A DNA stretch of 64,000 nucleotides from Solirubrobacteraceae bacterium (GCA_025449845.1 JANWIP010000003.1:78876-142875), one strand, 5' to 3'; counted from the stretch's first letter, positions 19,601 through 28,026 are shown. Program-made: numbers and translations. The notes: generated from the letters alone by a model not told the origin.

Positions 19601-20541
19601 TGTCGTCGAGGGTGTCGCCGAATGGTCGGTATCTGACGTTCATGTCGGAGAGGAGTCTGACTGGGTATGACAATATCGACGTGCATAGCGGCCAGGCGGA
19701 TGAGGAGGTTTTCGTGTATGACGTCGGTACGGGTCGTGTGGTGTGCGCGTCGTGTAACCCGTCGGGTGCGCGTCCATCCGGCGTGTTCGACCCTGGCGCG
19801 TCCCGGACGTTGCTTGTCGACCGCCCGGGTGCGTGGGAGGGTCGTTGGTTGGCTGCGTCGATCCCGGGGTTGACGAATGCCTCGGGTAACAGCGCGTGGT
19901 ATCAGTCTCGTTACCTGTCCGATAGTGGCCGGTTGTTCTTCAACGCGGCGGATGCGCTTGTGGGGCGGGACACCAACGGCCGGGAGGATGTGTATGAGTA
20001 TGAGCCCGGTGGGGTCGGTGGGTGCGCCCGGCCGGCTGGGTGTGTCGGTTTGATCTCCTCCGGCACGTCGGGTGTGGAATCGGCGTTCATGGACGCGAGC
20101 GAATCGGGCGATGAAGTGTTCTTCCTCACCGCTTCGCAATTGGTGGGGCAGGATGTGGATGGGGCGCTTGATCTGTATGACGCGCGGGTGTGCTCTGTTG
20201 CCTCGCCGTGCCTGGGCAGCCCGCCCGCGGTGGTTGCCCCTGCGTGTTCCAGCAGCGAGTCGTGCCGGGGTATCGCGCCGGGGCAGCCGCAGGCGTTCGC
20301 CTCGCCGTCGAGCATGAGCGCGTCGGGTGGGGGGAATCTGGTCCCGCCTGCTGGTGGCCCTGTGGTCAGGGGCAGGGGTTTGAGTAGGGCGCAGAAGCTC
20401 GCGGGGGCACTGCGGGTGTGTAGGAGGAAGCCGGTGCGGGTGCGTGCGTTGTGTAGGGCGCGGGCGCGGCGGTTGTATGGATCGGGCGTGCGGGCGAAGC
20501 GGGCCGGTAGCGCTGGGGCGAGCAGGAAGGGCAAGGGGTGA
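16633..20541 (+). CDS. Secreted NHL-repeat/FN3/beta-propeller surface protein, cassette 2 gene A
   Basis: A 1302-residue exported protein. After the signal peptide come NHL-type repeats (FGNGEGPGAGQFREPHGV, DVYVADKENERVDKF, GDVYVVDAGNSRVQKF), two fibronectin-III-like modules (SFEYGTSEAYG, LYHFRVVATDN; then RFEYGSTTAYG, VYHYRVVAYNS), and propeller blades homologous to the cassette 1 protein. It ends with LSRAQKLAGALRVC plus a second Cys and a basic RRLYG segment, a C-terminal pattern recalled from Thermoleophilia secreted proteins. ATG 16633 lies 8 nt after GGAGG; ATG 16627 is only 2 nt from it. Compared with gene A of cassette 1 it has gained about 580 N-terminal residues. Role unknown, probably cell-surface. 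Confidence 0.82.
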   Translation: MVRLVLAGQGLARVVLVSLCVVVCGAVVGVAPALAVVSRFGNGEGPGAGQFREPHGVTVEQESGDVYVADKENERVDKFGPGGEFLFAWGWGVADGHTEALQRCTSVCFTGVYGGGSGELRFPEGVAVDNDPLSASHGDVYVVDAGNSRVQKFDSAGNFLLMFGGEVNATTKGNVCLAGEACQAGVEGSGPGQFVGSRGDRIAVDSSGTVFVGDANRVQEFSPEGVYEGQIAIPGAGEVIALAVDSSGDVYVEGRELGGVHEYNGAGVELGEPRDPSSHPYSGNAIAVGPSDELFIDSGEGSHRLLQFDPAGGEVASFDAGPEPGNRGIAFGNGIGGLYVLEAGAVRLVSPPPAGPLVPAGSESAGELQPTAATVNATVNPEGHETSYSFEYGTSEAYGASTTPVALTGESFEDQPASAALSELQPRTLYHFRVVATDNASPTPHTTFGPDETFTTLPPVLIDSESVSGVTARSATLAAQLNPLGRDTRFRFEYGSTTAYGTSVPVPDGDAGAGTADVALSALVEGLSPGTVYHYRVVAYNSLDAPGTVVEGSDRTFTTQAGEAPGLLDGRAWELVSPPDKHGAALEALGVSQAAGGALIQAARGGGAVTYVANGPVDPNPAGNRNVEFTQVLAARGVGGWSSRGIATPLEPPVVGFVAQSTSEYRWFSDDLSVGLVEPAGVTPLSPAASERTIYRREADGEYTPLVDAANVPPGTEFGKSPEEVHFVGANPDLSHAVLSSKRALTPGFLSGGLSSVYEWAGGSLRLVSVLPGSGKPAAEEGEGALVGTDQNNARHAVSDDGSRIVWSTLNSGGEVHLYVTDMGLGRSVQLDVVGEGAQGGSGEPVFQTASGDGSKVFFTDGSRLTADATSDQVKPDLYMCEVGVAAGKPTCRLKDLTADEHAGEAADVQGVAMGAGEDGRYVYFVANGALAPGAAPGNCNGEAHTGMCNLYVVDTVTGERKLVAALSGEDHNDWVAEGPGGTTGLLVRLSSRVSPNGRYLTFMSERSLTGYDNIDVHSGQADEEVFVYDVGTGRVVCASCNPSGARPSGVFDPGASRTLLVDRPGAWEGRWLAASIPGLTNASGNSAWYQSRYLSDSGRLFFNAADALVGRDTNGREDVYEYEPGGVGGCARPAGCVGLISSGTSGVESAFMDASESGDEVFFLTASQLVGQDVDGALDLYDARVCSVASPCLGSPPAVVAPACSSSESCRGIAPGQPQAFASPSSMSASGGGNLVPPAGGPVVRGRGLSRAQKLAGALRVCRRKPVRVRALCRARARRLYGSGVRAKRAGSAGASRKGKG

Positions 20542-20546
20542 TCGCG

Positions 20547-23500
20547 ATGGCATCGGCCAAGATGAGTGTTCGTTGGGTTGTGGCGGTGTGTGCGCTGGTG
20601 GCAGCGTGTGCGGTGAGCGTGCCGGCGTATGCGTCCTCGCCGTGGTGGACCCTGTCTTCGGGTGCGCGTCCGGCGAATCTCCCGCCGGGTGGGGAAGGCA
20701 CGATCGTGGCGCGCGCGGTCAACGCGGGCGATGCGGCGAGCACGGGCAGTGTGACGCTCAGCGATACGTTGCCGGTGGGTGTGAGCGCGCAGAGCGTGTC
20801 GTTCTACGCGTTTACCCTCGGGGGCGGGAAGATCGACCTGAGTGGCATTCCGGGTGCGTGCGAAACGACCCCTGGTCGTGTGCAGTGTGTCTATCCGGGG
20901 GAACCGTCGGGGTTCCTGCCTGTACTGAACCCGTATGAATGGGTCGAGATGCGGATCGCGGTGAAGGTGGGAGCGGGCGCGGTGTCCGGTGGGAACCGTG
21001 TGGAAGCGACGGGCGGCGGCGCCGGCGGCGCGTCGTTGCAGCAGCCGGTTGTGGTGGATGGTGCGCCGGCGCCGTTTGGTGTGGAAGATTTCCGGTTCGT
21101 CCCTGAAGACGAGGGTGGGGCGGTCGATACGCGGGCGGGTTCGCACCCGTTTCAGTTGACGGCGTCGCTCGCGCTGAACCAGGGCACCGATCTGACGAGG
21201 CCCCCGGCGCTGCCGAGGGATCTGCGGTTCCTGTTACCGCCGGGTCTCGTGGGTAACGCGACCGCGGTCGCGCAGTGCAGCGAACTCGACTTCGTGCCCG
21301 CAAGCACCGGCCCCCCCACCAATCGCTGTGCGGCGAATACCGCGATCGGGGTCGCGACGGTGACAATCGAAGAACCCTTCGGCATTCACTTGGTCACGTT
21401 GCCTGTGCCGTTGTTCAACCTGGTGCCGGGGCCGGGTGAGCCGGCGCGGTTCGGGTTCGAGGTCGAGAAGAGCCCCGTGATCCTCGATACCTCGGTACGC
21501 GCGGGCCGCGACTACGGTGTCCTCACCAGCGCGAGCAACATCACGCAGCTCGCATCGTTCATCTCCAGCCAGGTCACGTTCTGGGGTGTCCCGGGTGACC
21601 CGCGCCACGACCAGTCACGCGGCTGGAGCTGTGTGGCGAACAACTTCTGGGGAAGCGCTGGGGCTCCTCCTTGCGTCGCTCAGGCCCAGGGCAACCCTCC
21701 GCCGCTCCTGACGCTTCCCACGTCGTGTGCGATCCCGTTCCGGGCGGGTGTGCAAGGCGACGCGTGGCCGACGAAGAGCGACCCGCAGGGCCTCACGCTC
21801 CCTGCGCGTGAATACCAGCTCGCGGACAGCCTCGGCCGGGAACTGGCGTTGACGGGTTGTGAGCAGTTGCCGTTCTCCCCGTCGATCCAGGTGACCCCGG
21901 AAACACACTCCGCGAGCACCCCGACCGGCCTTGACGTACACGTCCACCTCCCCCAGGACACGACCGCGACTGCGGAAGGGTTGGCGGAGGCCGCGATCAG
22001 GGACGCGACCGTCACGCTGCCCGAAGGGATGGCCTTGAACCCCTCTGGTGCGGGTGGCCTTGAAGCCTGCACGGAGACCCAGATCGGGTTTCAGGGGACC
22101 GCCGTGGACGGCACGCAGCTGTTCTCCCCGGATCTCCCCGAACCGTTCTGCCCCGACGCATCGAAGGTCGGGACGGTGAAGGTCAGGCTGCCGATCATTC
22201 CGAACCCGTTGGAAGGCGCGGTGTATGTCGCCTCACAGAACGCGAACCCGTTCAGTTCATTGGTCGCGTTGTACATCGTCGCGAAGGACCCCGTGTCGGG
22301 GATCCTTGCGAAGGTTCCCGCGGAAGTCGCCTTGGACCCGGTGTCGGGGCGGTTGACGACGACGATCCACAATACGCCGCAGGCCCCGATCGAAGACATC
22401 GAACTGCACTTCTTCGGTGGTGGCCGTGGCCCGTTGGCGACTCCCGCGATGTGCGGGACGTACACCACCACTGGGTCGTTCTCGCCGTGGTCTGAAACCC
22501 CGGCGGTGAACACCACGGCGTCGTTTGACATCACCAGCGGCCCGGGCGGTGGGCCGTGTCAGAGCCCCGCGCCGTTCGCGCCCACGTTGACGGCGGGCAT
22601 GGTCAACAGCCAGGCCGCGACGTTCAGCCCGTTCACCGCGACGTTCTCCCGCAGCGATGCGGACCAGGGCATCTCGGGTGTGACGGTCACGACCCCACCC
22701 GGCTTGTTGGGGATCCTCAAGGGTGTGGAACGCTGCGGCGAACCGCAGGCCGGCCAGGGGACGTGTGCGCCTGGGAGCCTCATCGGGCACGTCACCGCGG
22801 CTGCGGGCGCCGGCCCCGAACCGTATGTGCTGCAGGGCGGCAAGGTGTTCCTCACCGGGCCCTACAAGGGTGCCCCGTTCGGCCTCTCGATCGTGGTGCC
22901 TGCTGTGGCGGGCCCGTACAACCTGGGGAACATCACGGTTCGCGCGGCGATTCACGTGGACCCGCACAGCGCGCAGATCACTGTGACGAGCGACCCGTTG
23001 CCCACGATCTGGAAGGGCATCCCGTTGCAGGTGAGGAAGGTGAACGTCACGATCGACCGGAAGGGGTTCACGTTCAACCCGACCAACTGCGAACCCCTCA
23101 GCGTGGGTGGGACGCTGACCAGCACACAGGGCGCCAAGGCAAATGCCTCAAGCCATTTCCAGGCGGTGAACTGCGCGAGCCTCCCGTTCAAACCCAGGTT
23201 CACGGTGTCCACGCAGGCGAAGACGAGCAAGAAGAACGGTGCCAGCCTCGACGTGAGGGTCGGGTACCCCTCAGGGGCTCAGGCGAACATCCGCTCGGTT
23301 GCGGTGACGTTGCCCAAGGCGTTGCCGTCGCGGTTGACGACGATCCAGCAGGCCTGCCCGGCGGCGACGTTCAACGCGAACCCCGCGTCGTGCCCGGCGG
23401 GCTCGAACATCGGGACGGCAGTCGCCAGTACCCCGGTCCTCTCAAGCCCCGTATCGGGTCCGGTGTACCTGGTGTCCCACGGTGGCGCGGCGTTCCCCGA

Positions 23501-23861
23501 TCTCGTGCTGCTCCTCCAGGGTGAAGGCGTCACTCTCGAACTCATCGGCAGCATCAACATCAAGAAGCAGGTGACGAGCAGCGCGTTCAACGCCATCCCC
23601 GACGCTCCGATCAGCAGCTTCGAGCTGAAGCTGCCCGAGGGCCCGCACTCCGGTCTAGCGGCCGTCGTCCCCGCGAAGGCCAAGGGCAACCTCTGCGGCC
23701 AGTCCCTGGTCATGCCGACCACCATCACCGGGCAGAACGGTGCGCAGATCAAGCAGAACACCAAGATCGCCGTCACGGGCTGCACCAAAGCCAAGAAGAA
23801 GCCCAAGGCCAAGCGCACCCGGAGGGCGCATGGCAAGAAGGCGAAGGCCGGGAAAGGCTAG
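20547..23861 (+). CDS. Large secreted DUF11-like surface protein, cassette 2 gene B
   Basis: A 1104-residue homologue of the 8289-11510 protein: signal peptide, N-terminal DUF11-like domain (PANLPPGGEGTIVARAVNAG), then modules with LPEGMALNPSGAGGLEAC, FCPDASKVGTVKV, GAVYVASQNANPFSS and GPYKGAPFGLSIVVPA, ending in a Lys/Arg tail. The C-terminal third is the most similar between paralogues. A GTG at 20538 overlaps the gene A stop, but ATG 20547 has AAGGGG about 9 nt upstream and is preferred. Its stop overlaps the TetR start (TAGTG). No enzymatic motif seen. Confidence 0.78.
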   Translation: MASAKMSVRWVVAVCALVAACAVSVPAYASSPWWTLSSGARPANLPPGGEGTIVARAVNAGDAASTGSVTLSDTLPVGVSAQSVSFYAFTLGGGKIDLSGIPGACETTPGRVQCVYPGEPSGFLPVLNPYEWVEMRIAVKVGAGAVSGGNRVEATGGGAGGASLQQPVVVDGAPAPFGVEDFRFVPEDEGGAVDTRAGSHPFQLTASLALNQGTDLTRPPALPRDLRFLLPPGLVGNATAVAQCSELDFVPASTGPPTNRCAANTAIGVATVTIEEPFGIHLVTLPVPLFNLVPGPGEPARFGFEVEKSPVILDTSVRAGRDYGVLTSASNITQLASFISSQVTFWGVPGDPRHDQSRGWSCVANNFWGSAGAPPCVAQAQGNPPPLLTLPTSCAIPFRAGVQGDAWPTKSDPQGLTLPAREYQLADSLGRELALTGCEQLPFSPSIQVTPETHSASTPTGLDVHVHLPQDTTATAEGLAEAAIRDATVTLPEGMALNPSGAGGLEACTETQIGFQGTAVDGTQLFSPDLPEPFCPDASKVGTVKVRLPIIPNPLEGAVYVASQNANPFSSLVALYIVAKDPVSGILAKVPAEVALDPVSGRLTTTIHNTPQAPIEDIELHFFGGGRGPLATPAMCGTYTTTGSFSPWSETPAVNTTASFDITSGPGGGPCQSPAPFAPTLTAGMVNSQAATFSPFTATFSRSDADQGISGVTVTTPPGLLGILKGVERCGEPQAGQGTCAPGSLIGHVTAAAGAGPEPYVLQGGKVFLTGPYKGAPFGLSIVVPAVAGPYNLGNITVRAAIHVDPHSAQITVTSDPLPTIWKGIPLQVRKVNVTIDRKGFTFNPTNCEPLSVGGTLTSTQGAKANASSHFQAVNCASLPFKPRFTVSTQAKTSKKNGASLDVRVGYPSGAQANIRSVAVTLPKALPSRLTTIQQACPAATFNANPASCPAGSNIGTAVASTPVLSSPVSGPVYLVSHGGAAFPDLVLLLQGEGVTLELIGSINIKKQVTSSAFNAIPDAPISSFELKLPEGPHSGLAAVVPAKAKGNLCGQSLVMPTTITGQNGAQIKQNTKIAVTGCTKAKKKPKAKRTRRAHGKKAKAGKG

Positions 23862-24814
23862 TGGCGGCCCAGGCTCTCAGCCCCGCCGAGCACCCGGCGC
23901 GCAGCAGGGTCTCGGAGATTCAGCGCCAGCGGCTGCTGGGGGCAATGGCGGAGGTGACGGCGGAGCGGGGCGTGGGGTCGGTGACCGTGGCGCACATCGT
24001 GGGGCGCTCGGGCGTGTCGCGGCGGACGTTCTACGAACTGTTCTCCGATCGCGAAGACTGCCTGCTGGCGGCCCTGGACCAGGCGGTGGCGCGGGCGAGC
24101 GCGGCGGTTCTGCCGGCGTATGCGGGCGAGCGGCGCTGGCGGGAGCGGATACGCGCGGCGCTGGGCGCGCTGCTGGCGTTCTTCGACGAGGAGCCGTCGA
24201 TGGCCCGCTTGTGCGTGGTGGAGTCGCTGGGCGCGGGGCCGGGAGCGCTGGAGCGCAGGACGGGCATCGTGCAGATCCTGATCCGCGCGATCGACGAGGG
24301 CCGGGGGGAAGCGAGACCGGGGAAGGACGCGCCACCGCTGACGGGGGAGGGCGTGGTGGGCGCCGTCCTGGCCGTCATCCACGCGCGGCTGGTGGCGCCC
24401 AATCGCAAGCCGCTGTCCCCGCTGACACCGGCCTTGATGAGCATGATCGTGCATCCTTACCTCGGCCAGGCGGCGGCCGAGAAGGAGCTGCACAAACCGG
24501 CCCCCCAACTCAAAACAAAATCCCGTCCTCGGCGGGACCCGCTCGACGGGCTCGACATGCGCCTCACTTACCGCACCGTCAGGGTCCTCGTAGCGATCGG
24601 CGCGAACCCACGTGCGAGCAACCGGGGCGTCGCGGCCGCCGCGGGCATCGCCGACCAAGGCCAGATCTCGAAGCTGCTCACGCGGCTGCAGAACCTCGGC
24701 TTGATTCGCAACGAGGGTGAGGGGCAGGCCAAGGGCGCGCCGAATGCCTGGGGGCTGACGCCCAAAGGCCAGGAGGTCGAGCGTTCGATTCGCCTGGAGG
24801 GCGCCAGCGGCTAG
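23861..24814 (+). CDS. TetR-family regulator with C-terminal winged-helix domain, cassette 2 gene C
   Basis: A 317-residue paralogue of 11520-12527: TetR helix-turn-helix (LLGAMAEVTAERG, then VGRSGVSRRTFYELFSDRED), conserved middle (RLCVVESLGAGPGALERR) and C-terminal winged helix (GIADQGQISKLLTRLQNLG). The GTG overlaps the upstream stop by one base, so it is translated with the surface genes. A shared short linker, PAPQLKTK, is retained in both paralogues. It may sense envelope status and regulate its own cassette, the sister cassette, or both; this is inference from context. Confidence 0.86.
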   Translation: MAAQALSPAEHPARSRVSEIQRQRLLGAMAEVTAERGVGSVTVAHIVGRSGVSRRTFYELFSDREDCLLAALDQAVARASAAVLPAYAGERRWRERIRAALGALLAFFDEEPSMARLCVVESLGAGPGALERRTGIVQILIRAIDEGRGEARPGKDAPPLTGEGVVGAVLAVIHARLVAPNRKPLSPLTPALMSMIVHPYLGQAAAEKELHKPAPQLKTKSRPRRDPLDGLDMRLTYRTVRVLVAIGANPRASNRGVAAAAGIADQGQISKLLTRLQNLGLIRNEGEGQAKGAPNAWGLTPKGQEVERSIRLEGASG

Positions 24815-24841
24815 CATCGTCGGCGTGCGCGGGTTTCGGCG

Positions 24842-25669
24842 GTGAGCGGCTTGGGTGTGCGCCCCAACCGGGAGCTGGGGCAGAACTTCCTGCGCGACCG
24901 CAACATCCTGGGCGTCATCGGCCGTCTCGCCGAGCTTGAGCGAGAGGACGTGGTGCTGGAGATCGGGGGAGGGGGAGGGGTGTTGTCGGCCTACCTGGCA
25001 TCGCGCGTGGCGCAGGTGCACGTGGTGGAGGTGGACGAACGGTTGCGTGAGGCTCTGGGCGAGGCGCTGGCGCCGTTCGCGAACGTGAGCGTGCTGTGGG
25101 GCGACGCGATGCGCATCGATCTGAGCGCCCTGCGCCCGCCTCCGGGCAAGGTGGTGGCGAACCTGCCCTATGGGATCGCGGCCGGCGTCGTGCTGCGCAC
25201 GATCGAAGAGCTGCCGAGCGTGCGCATGTGGCTGGTGATGGTGCAGCGCGAGGTGGGCGAGCGTCTGGCGGCGGCGCCGGGCAGCGGCGTCTACGGGATC
25301 ACCTCGGTGCTGGCGCAGTTGGCGGGCGAGGTGCGCGTGGTGCGCCATATCCCGCGCACGGTCTTCCAGCCGGTGCCGAATGTGGACTCGGTGCTGGTGA
25401 GGATCGAGCGCACCGGCCCCGCGCCTGGAGCGGCGGTGCGCCGTCTGGTGCACGGAGGGTTCGCCCACCGCCGCAAGGCGATGGCCCGCTCGCTGGTGCT
25501 GGCGGGCTTCGAGCGCAATCGCGAGCAGATCCGCGCGGCGCTCCTGGCCTTGGGTCACCCCGCCGACGAGCGCGCCGAGCGCTTGGCGCCGCGCGAGTTC
25601 GAAGCGCTGGCGCGGGAGCTGCGGTTGGTAGAGCCTGAGCGGGCGTCCGAAGGGTCGCTCCCACAATGA
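24842..25669 (+). CDS. rsmA: 16S rRNA adenine dimethyltransferase RsmA (KsgA)
   Basis: Dimethylates A1518 and A1519 of 16S rRNA late in small-subunit assembly. SAM-binding motifs are visible: GQNFLRD near residue 13, LEIGGGGGVLSAYL near 40, VEVDERL, and NLPYGIA near 106, the dimethylase signature. The 275-residue length is normal. GTG start. The gene overlaps ispE by 4 nt, the usual actinobacterial rsmA-ispE arrangement. In many relatives it lies shortly after tatD; here cassette 2 separates them. Confidence 0.95.
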   Translation: MSGLGVRPNRELGQNFLRDRNILGVIGRLAELEREDVVLEIGGGGGVLSAYLASRVAQVHVVEVDERLREALGEALAPFANVSVLWGDAMRIDLSALRPPPGKVVANLPYGIAAGVVLRTIEELPSVRMWLVMVQREVGERLAAAPGSGVYGITSVLAQLAGEVRVVRHIPRTVFQPVPNVDSVLVRIERTGPAPGAAVRRLVHGGFAHRRKAMARSLVLAGFERNREQIRAALLALGHPADERAERLAPREFEALARELRLVEPERASEGSLPQ

Positions 25670-26601
25670 CCCCTGCGCCAAAGGTGCCCCTGCAAGCCCT
25701 GGCTCCGGCCAAGATCAACCTGGGCCTGTTCGTCGGCCCGCCGCGCGCGGACGGGCGCCACGAGCTGGTGAGCGTGATGCAGTCGATCTCCCTCGCCGAT
25801 GAGCTGACGCTGGAAGCGGCGCCGGCAGATGCGACGGGAGATGAAGTGCTGTGCCCGGGCGTCGCAGGCGCGCCCGCCGAGAACCTCGCGGCCCGTGCCT
25901 TGGCGGCGTTCCGCGCGGCGACCGGCTGGGACGCCCCGCCGCTGCGGCTGAAGATCGACAAGCGCATCCCGGTGGCAGCCGGCCTGGGCGGAGGCTCAGC
26001 CGACGCGGCCGCCGCGTTGCGCTTGGCCACGGCCGCCTCGGGTCTCGGTGATGAGTCGCTGCTGCTCGAGCTGGCGGCGGACCTCGGCGCCGACGTGCCC
26101 GCCCAGGTGCGCCCCGGCCGCTGGCTGGCCACGGGCGCGGGCGAGATCCTTGAGGCGCTGCCGGACCCCGTCGCCCCGATCGGCGTGCTGGTGCTCCCGC
26201 TCGCGCAGGGGCTCTCCACGGCCGCGGTGTACGCCGAGGCCGACCGTCGCGGCAAGCTCCGCTCGGCAGCCTTCCTCGGGGAGCGCCGCGGGGCGCTGCA
26301 CCAGGCGTTCGACCTCGGCATGTCCTTGCACACCGACCCCGAGCTGCTGCGCAACGACCTGGAGGCGTCGGCCCGCGCGCTGTGCCCTGAGATCCGCACG
26401 GCCCTCAAGGAAGCCCGCGAAGTAGGCGCCGAGCCGGCCTTCCTGAGCGGTAGCGGCCCGACGACGATCGGCCTGTTCCCCCGCACAAATGGCCTCGCCG
26501 CCGCCGAGCGCGCCGTGGCCGGGCTGGCCGGCCGCAGCCCGATGCCCGTCGCGGCTCATACGGTTGGCGCGGACTTCGCGGGAGTGCGTGGCCTGACGTG
26601 A
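25666..26601 (+). CDS. ispE: 4-diphosphocytidyl-2-C-methyl-D-erythritol kinase
   Basis: Phosphorylates CDP-methylerythritol in the non-mevalonate isoprenoid pathway. GHMP-kinase motifs are clear: APAKINLGLFV near the N-terminus, PVAAGLGGGSADAAAAL (about 102-118) as the ATP loop, and FLSGSGPTTIGLF near the C-terminus. 311 residues, normal length. The start overlaps rsmA by 4 nt. Confidence 0.95.
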   Translation: MTPAPKVPLQALAPAKINLGLFVGPPRADGRHELVSVMQSISLADELTLEAAPADATGDEVLCPGVAGAPAENLAARALAAFRAATGWDAPPLRLKIDKRIPVAAGLGGGSADAAAALRLATAASGLGDESLLLELAADLGADVPAQVRPGRWLATGAGEILEALPDPVAPIGVLVLPLAQGLSTAAVYAEADRRGKLRSAAFLGERRGALHQAFDLGMSLHTDPELLRNDLEASARALCPEIRTALKEAREVGAEPAFLSGSGPTTIGLFPRTNGLAAAERAVAGLAGRSPMPVAAHTVGADFAGVRGLT

Positions 26602-26664
26602 GGTCTGGCCCGAGGGCCGATATGAGGGCTGGTGGAGGCTTCGGGTGAGGTCTGCCCGCGAATC

Positions 26665-26693
26665 TTGTCCTATGTATCGATACATGGTACGAT
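26665..26693 (+). promoter_or_regulatory. Leaderless promoter with a perfect 14-bp palindromic operator
   Basis: TTGTCC (26665-26670), 17-nt spacer and TACGAT (26688-26693) end 6 nt before the ATG at 26700. The perfect palindrome ATGTATCGATACAT (26672-26685) fills the spacer exactly between -35 and -10, so a bound dimer would exclude RNA polymerase. The winged-helix protein encoded just downstream is the obvious candidate ligand. Confidence 0.68.
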
Positions 26694-26699
26694 GGCTTG

Positions 26700-27227
26700 A
26701 TGCTGAGGCCTGTAGACATCGTGGTGCTGCTCCAGCTGCTGCGTCACCGGGGGGCAGATTGGACTGTGCGTTCGCTCGCTGAGGAGCTGCGCCTGCCCTC
26801 GGCGAGCGTGCAGCGCTCGCTGGAGCGGCTAGGGTCCACGCCGGCCTATGATGCCGGCCGCCGCCGTGTGAGCCTCTCAGGCTGTACGGAGCTTTTCGAG
26901 CACGCGTTGCGCTTCATCGCACCGGTCCTCAGAGGCGGCGAAACGCGAGGGCTGCCAACCGCATGGGCTGTGCCGCCGCTGTCCCAGCACATTGCGCCAG
27001 TGGATGAGCTGCCGCCGGTCTGGCCGGACCCGCGCGGTGAGCAGCGTGGCCTGGAGGTCCAGCCGCTGCACTCCGCGGTCGTCTCGCTCGCCCGGGCCGA
27101 CCCCGAGATGTACGAACTGCTCGCGCTCGTGGACGCGCTGCGCGTCGGGGACGCGCGCACGCGCGGAGTGGCGGCGGAGCTGCTGCGCGAACGCATTCGG
27201 ACTTCAGCGGCGGCGAGGGCGGCGTGA
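26700..27227 (+). CDS. Winged-helix protein, likely antitoxin/repressor of a nucleotidyltransferase pair
   Basis: A 175-residue protein whose N-terminal part (VVLLQLLRHRGADWTVRSLA, LPSASVQRSLERLG) is a winged-helix DNA-binding fold. The rest is hydrophobic and charged helices without a recognised domain. It overlaps the nucleotidyltransferase by 4 nt (GTGA), the order expected for an antitoxin-first type IV-like pair. ATG 26700 is chosen over the adjacent TTG because of promoter spacing. Confidence 0.72.
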   Translation: MLRPVDIVVLLQLLRHRGADWTVRSLAEELRLPSASVQRSLERLGSTPAYDAGRRRVSLSGCTELFEHALRFIAPVLRGGETRGLPTAWAVPPLSQHIAPVDELPPVWPDPRGEQRGLEVQPLHSAVVSLARADPEMYELLALVDALRVGDARTRGVAAELLRERIRTSAAARAA

Positions 27228-27937
27228 GCATCGCGATGCTGGAGCAGGCGGCCGGCGTCCTCGGGCCGCTGCTTTGCGAGGAGATCGTCTTCATTGGCGG
27301 TGCCTGTATCGGACTGTGGCTCACCGACCCAAGCTCGCCAAAACCCCGCCCGACCAAGGACGTGGATGTAGTCGTCGAAGTCAGGAGCCGTCTGGGTTAC
27401 GAACAATTCTCCGAGAGGATGCGTGCGCGGGGGTTCTCCGAGGACATGCAGAGCACCGTCATATGCCGCTGGCACCACCAACGCACCGAACTGCTGCTCG
27501 ATGCGATGCCCGCCAACCCCGCGATCTTGGGGTTCTTCAACCGCTGGCAGGTGGAAGCGCTGCAACACGCCGTCAAGCGCGAGCTGCCTTCTGGCGCCGT
27601 CATCCGCGCCGCCTCGGCGCCCTACCTGCTTGCGACCAAGCTTGAGGCGTTCGATGGTCGTGGTCGACACGACGTAATTGCGAGCCGAGATTTTGAAGAT
27701 GTCATCACCCTCATTGATGGGCGCTCCGAGCTCTTCGATGAGATTCAGGCGGCCCCCACCGATGTCCGCGCTTACCTCACCGGCCGGCTCGCCGAGTTGC
27801 GAATGATCCCCGACTTTCTTCTCAACGTGGCCGCGATGCTGCGTCCAGACTCGGCGAGCCAGGCTCGCGCCGAGGCGGTCGTGCTCCCGCGCATCGATCG
27901 CATCATCACAGCCTCAGGTGGATCTCAAAGCTCCTAA
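27224..27937 (+). CDS. Nucleotidyltransferase-fold protein (AbiEii-like toxin candidate)
   Basis: EEIVFIGGACIGLWLTDP followed by PTKDVDVVVEV is the GG and DxD metal-binding motif of Pol-beta-type nucleotidyltransferases of the AbiEii/MNT kind. Later ATKLEAFDGRGRHD and SRDFEDVITLIDGR are also typical. 237 residues. Proteins of this kind inactivate tRNA or similar targets by adding nucleotides when the partner is lost; that activity is inferred from the family. The gene ends inside a relic of another gene (27919-27987). Confidence 0.8.
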   Translation: MSIAMLEQAAGVLGPLLCEEIVFIGGACIGLWLTDPSSPKPRPTKDVDVVVEVRSRLGYEQFSERMRARGFSEDMQSTVICRWHHQRTELLLDAMPANPAILGFFNRWQVEALQHAVKRELPSGAVIRAASAPYLLATKLEAFDGRGRHDVIASRDFEDVITLIDGRSELFDEIQAAPTDVRAYLTGRLAELRMIPDFLLNVAAMLRPDSASQARAEAVVLPRIDRIITASGGSQSS

Positions 27938-27987
27938 GGCGCCTGCAGAACCTCGGCCTGATCGAGGATCGACTCCCCAGTAGGTAA
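27919..27987 (+). pseudogene. Relic of a third TetR-winged-helix gene (last 22 codons)
   Basis: In the +1 frame relative to the nucleotidyltransferase, 22 codons read WISKLLRRLQNLGLIEDR and four more residues before a TAA. This matches the last helix of the cassette regulators (QISKLLTRLQNLGLIRNEG at 23861-24814). The nucleotidyltransferase pair has apparently replaced or disrupted the rest of that gene, so a third cassette or regulator copy may once have stood here. Confidence 0.6.
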
Positions 27988-28026
27988 CAATTAGGCAATG
28001 ATCGAGCGGATGACAGGGACGCGATC

